Assembly: GCA_016763895.1 (NCBI GenBank) | Contig: JAESSV010000018.1 | Location: 1-23,458 of the forward strand | Source: Magnetovibrio sp. | Lineage (GTDB): Bacteria; Pseudomonadota; Alphaproteobacteria; Rhodospirillales; Magnetovibrionaceae | Length of the DNA stretch: 23,458 nucleotides | Reading direction: 5' to 3' | In this document: piece by piece, positions 22,666 to 23,458 of the stretch | Layout: every line of letters begins with the position of its first letter | Numbering within the stretch: position 1 is the first letter of the stretch | Program-made: the position numbers and the translations under genes | Notes under the pieces: model-generated | The model's database searches: none | What the model was told of the DNA's origin: nothing | Seen by the model: the letters and a program-made list of their open reading frames with translations, nothing else

Positions 22666-23458
22666 TTATCGCTTCAGGTCGCGGGCGACAGTGACCATTT
22701 CATCTGTGGTGCGAAACACCGTCGAAGCGGCGTTATAAGCCGTTTGGGTCATCATCATTTTGCTAAATTCATCGGCGATATCAACGTTTGAAAGTTCACG
22801 CGCATTGGGCATAAAGGTGGCGTAGCCTTCGGAACCCGCCGTTGTGATGGTCACGCCACCGGAATCATTGGTGGATTTAAAAACGTTTCCGTTAACGGCT
22901 TGCAAGGCATTCGGGTTCGAAAAGACTCCCAGCGCCAATTTGTATATGGGCCGCACGGTGTTGTCTTCAAAGGTGCCGAGCACATTGCCTGATGAATCGA
23001 AACCAAAGGACCTCATACTGGAAGAGGCAAAGCCGTCCTTGGTGTACCCCAAAGGCAAGAAGTCGCCGTAAAACTGGGTCATTTTGCTAATATCAATGGC
23101 CGCCGAAGACGTTGCCCCTTGGTCAAATGTTGCCGCCAGCGTCAACGTTGTCGGTGAGGCCAAGGTGCCGTCATCTTTAAAGGTTAAGACAGGTCCGCTT
23201 ACGCTTGCCGTGGTGGTCGTGGTTGACGCCGTATTGTCATCGATGGCGGTATAGTTCGCGGTGGTCGATGTGGCGGTGTTGCCCGGTGCACCGCCTGCGT
23301 TGACCACGGCGGTGGTCAGGGTATACGCCACACCAGCGGTCGTCGAAAGTAAGTTAATGCCGTCGGTTCCGTTGGTCGAAGGGGTGACCAATGGAGAAAG
23401 CGTGCCATCGGCGGTGATTTGTCCGATGAGGTTGGTCTGAACCGTGGTTAAAGTGTCG
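22666..23458 (-). CDS. Second FlgE/hook-type protein (C-terminal part)
   Basis: The frame is open through the right edge, so the N-terminus is missing; an internal TTG at 23391 is not a start. The visible 263 residues end with a FlgE-type region: YGDFLPLGYTKDGFASSSMR then GFDSSGNVLGTFEDN, a PIYKLALGVFSNPNALQAVN block, and a C-terminal helix (LSNVDIADEFSKMMMTQTAY, then ASTVFRTTDEMVTVARDLKR). The segment before about residue 110 is Thr-rich low complexity. It resembles hook proteins more than the shorter rod proteins because of the G-x-V-x-G-x-F-x-N-G/D block and the N-x-L block, so it would be the second hook-like gene in the window. Another hook- or rod-like FlgE/F/G protein is possible. Confidence 0.85.
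   Translation of the reverse strand, partial: DTLTTVQTNLIGQITADGTLSPLVTPSTNGTDGINLLSTTAGVAYTLTTAVVNAGGAPGNTATSTTANYTAIDDNTASTTTTTASVSGPVLTFKDDGTLASPTTLTLAATFDQGATSSAAIDISKMTQFYGDFLPLGYTKDGFASSSMRSFGFDSSGNVLGTFEDNTVRPIYKLALGVFSNPNALQAVNGNVFKSTNDSGGVTITTAGSEGYATFMPNARELSNVDIADEFSKMMMTQTAYNAASTVFRTTDEMVTVARDLKR

Noticed and set aside
1..23458. CRISPR arrays, tRNA genes, insertion sequences or prophage genes
   Set aside because: None is visible. The repeats present are coding repeats inside flagellar genes; the SciP helix-turn-helix resembles transposase domains, but the protein is a regulator, not a mobile element.

Overview
The window is a flagellar gene cluster from an alphaproteobacterium. 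The evidence is the combination of SciP, FlbT and FlaF (all alphaproteobacterial flagellar or cell-cycle regulators), an FliF start at the left edge, and two textbook sigma-54 (-24/-12) promoters in front of flagellar operons. Moderate GC and the large, Thr/Ala/Gly-rich axial proteins fit a Rhodospirillales-like, possibly aquatic, lineage, but I cannot name the genus. I see no mobile elements, tRNA, rRNA or CRISPR.

Layout. 1-571 (minus): the first codons of fliF and, upstream of it, sciP, with a CtrA-like box between them. 813-2660 (plus): a small FlaG-like gene that is split by an apparent frameshift at a G-tract and followed by a strong terminator, then an unrecognised 371-residue flagellin-like protein. 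2737-8114 (minus): a fliK-flgD-flgE operon behind a perfect sigma-54 promoter; flgE encodes a 932-residue hook protein. 8527-15119 (plus): a 912-residue flagellin, flbT, flaF, an unrecognised 220-residue protein and a ten-repeat TPR-sulfotransferase. 15124-22470 (minus): flgI-flgJ-flgN-flgK-flgL behind a second sigma-54 promoter, with start/stop overlaps in its first three genes. 22666-23458 (minus): the C-terminal part of a second hook-type protein, running off the right edge.

How it works together: FlgD caps and FlgE builds the hook, FliK sets hook length, FlgI makes the P-ring, FlgJ caps the rod, FlgN chaperones the junction proteins FlgK and FlgL, and the flagellin builds the filament. 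FlaF and FlbT tune flagellin synthesis. SciP, with the CtrA-like boxes, ties expression to the cell cycle, and sigma-54 drives the later operons.

Most interesting: flagellin, FlgE and FlgL have all been enlarged by related beta-rich modules of about 70-100 residues. Three subtypes are mixed between the proteins (A-B-C in FlgL, A-B in FlgE, A-C in flagellin). Hook, junction and filament would therefore carry the same kind of surface decoration. The flagellin transcription unit also carries a sulfotransferase and an unknown protein, suggesting a possible modification or coat system for this flagellum.
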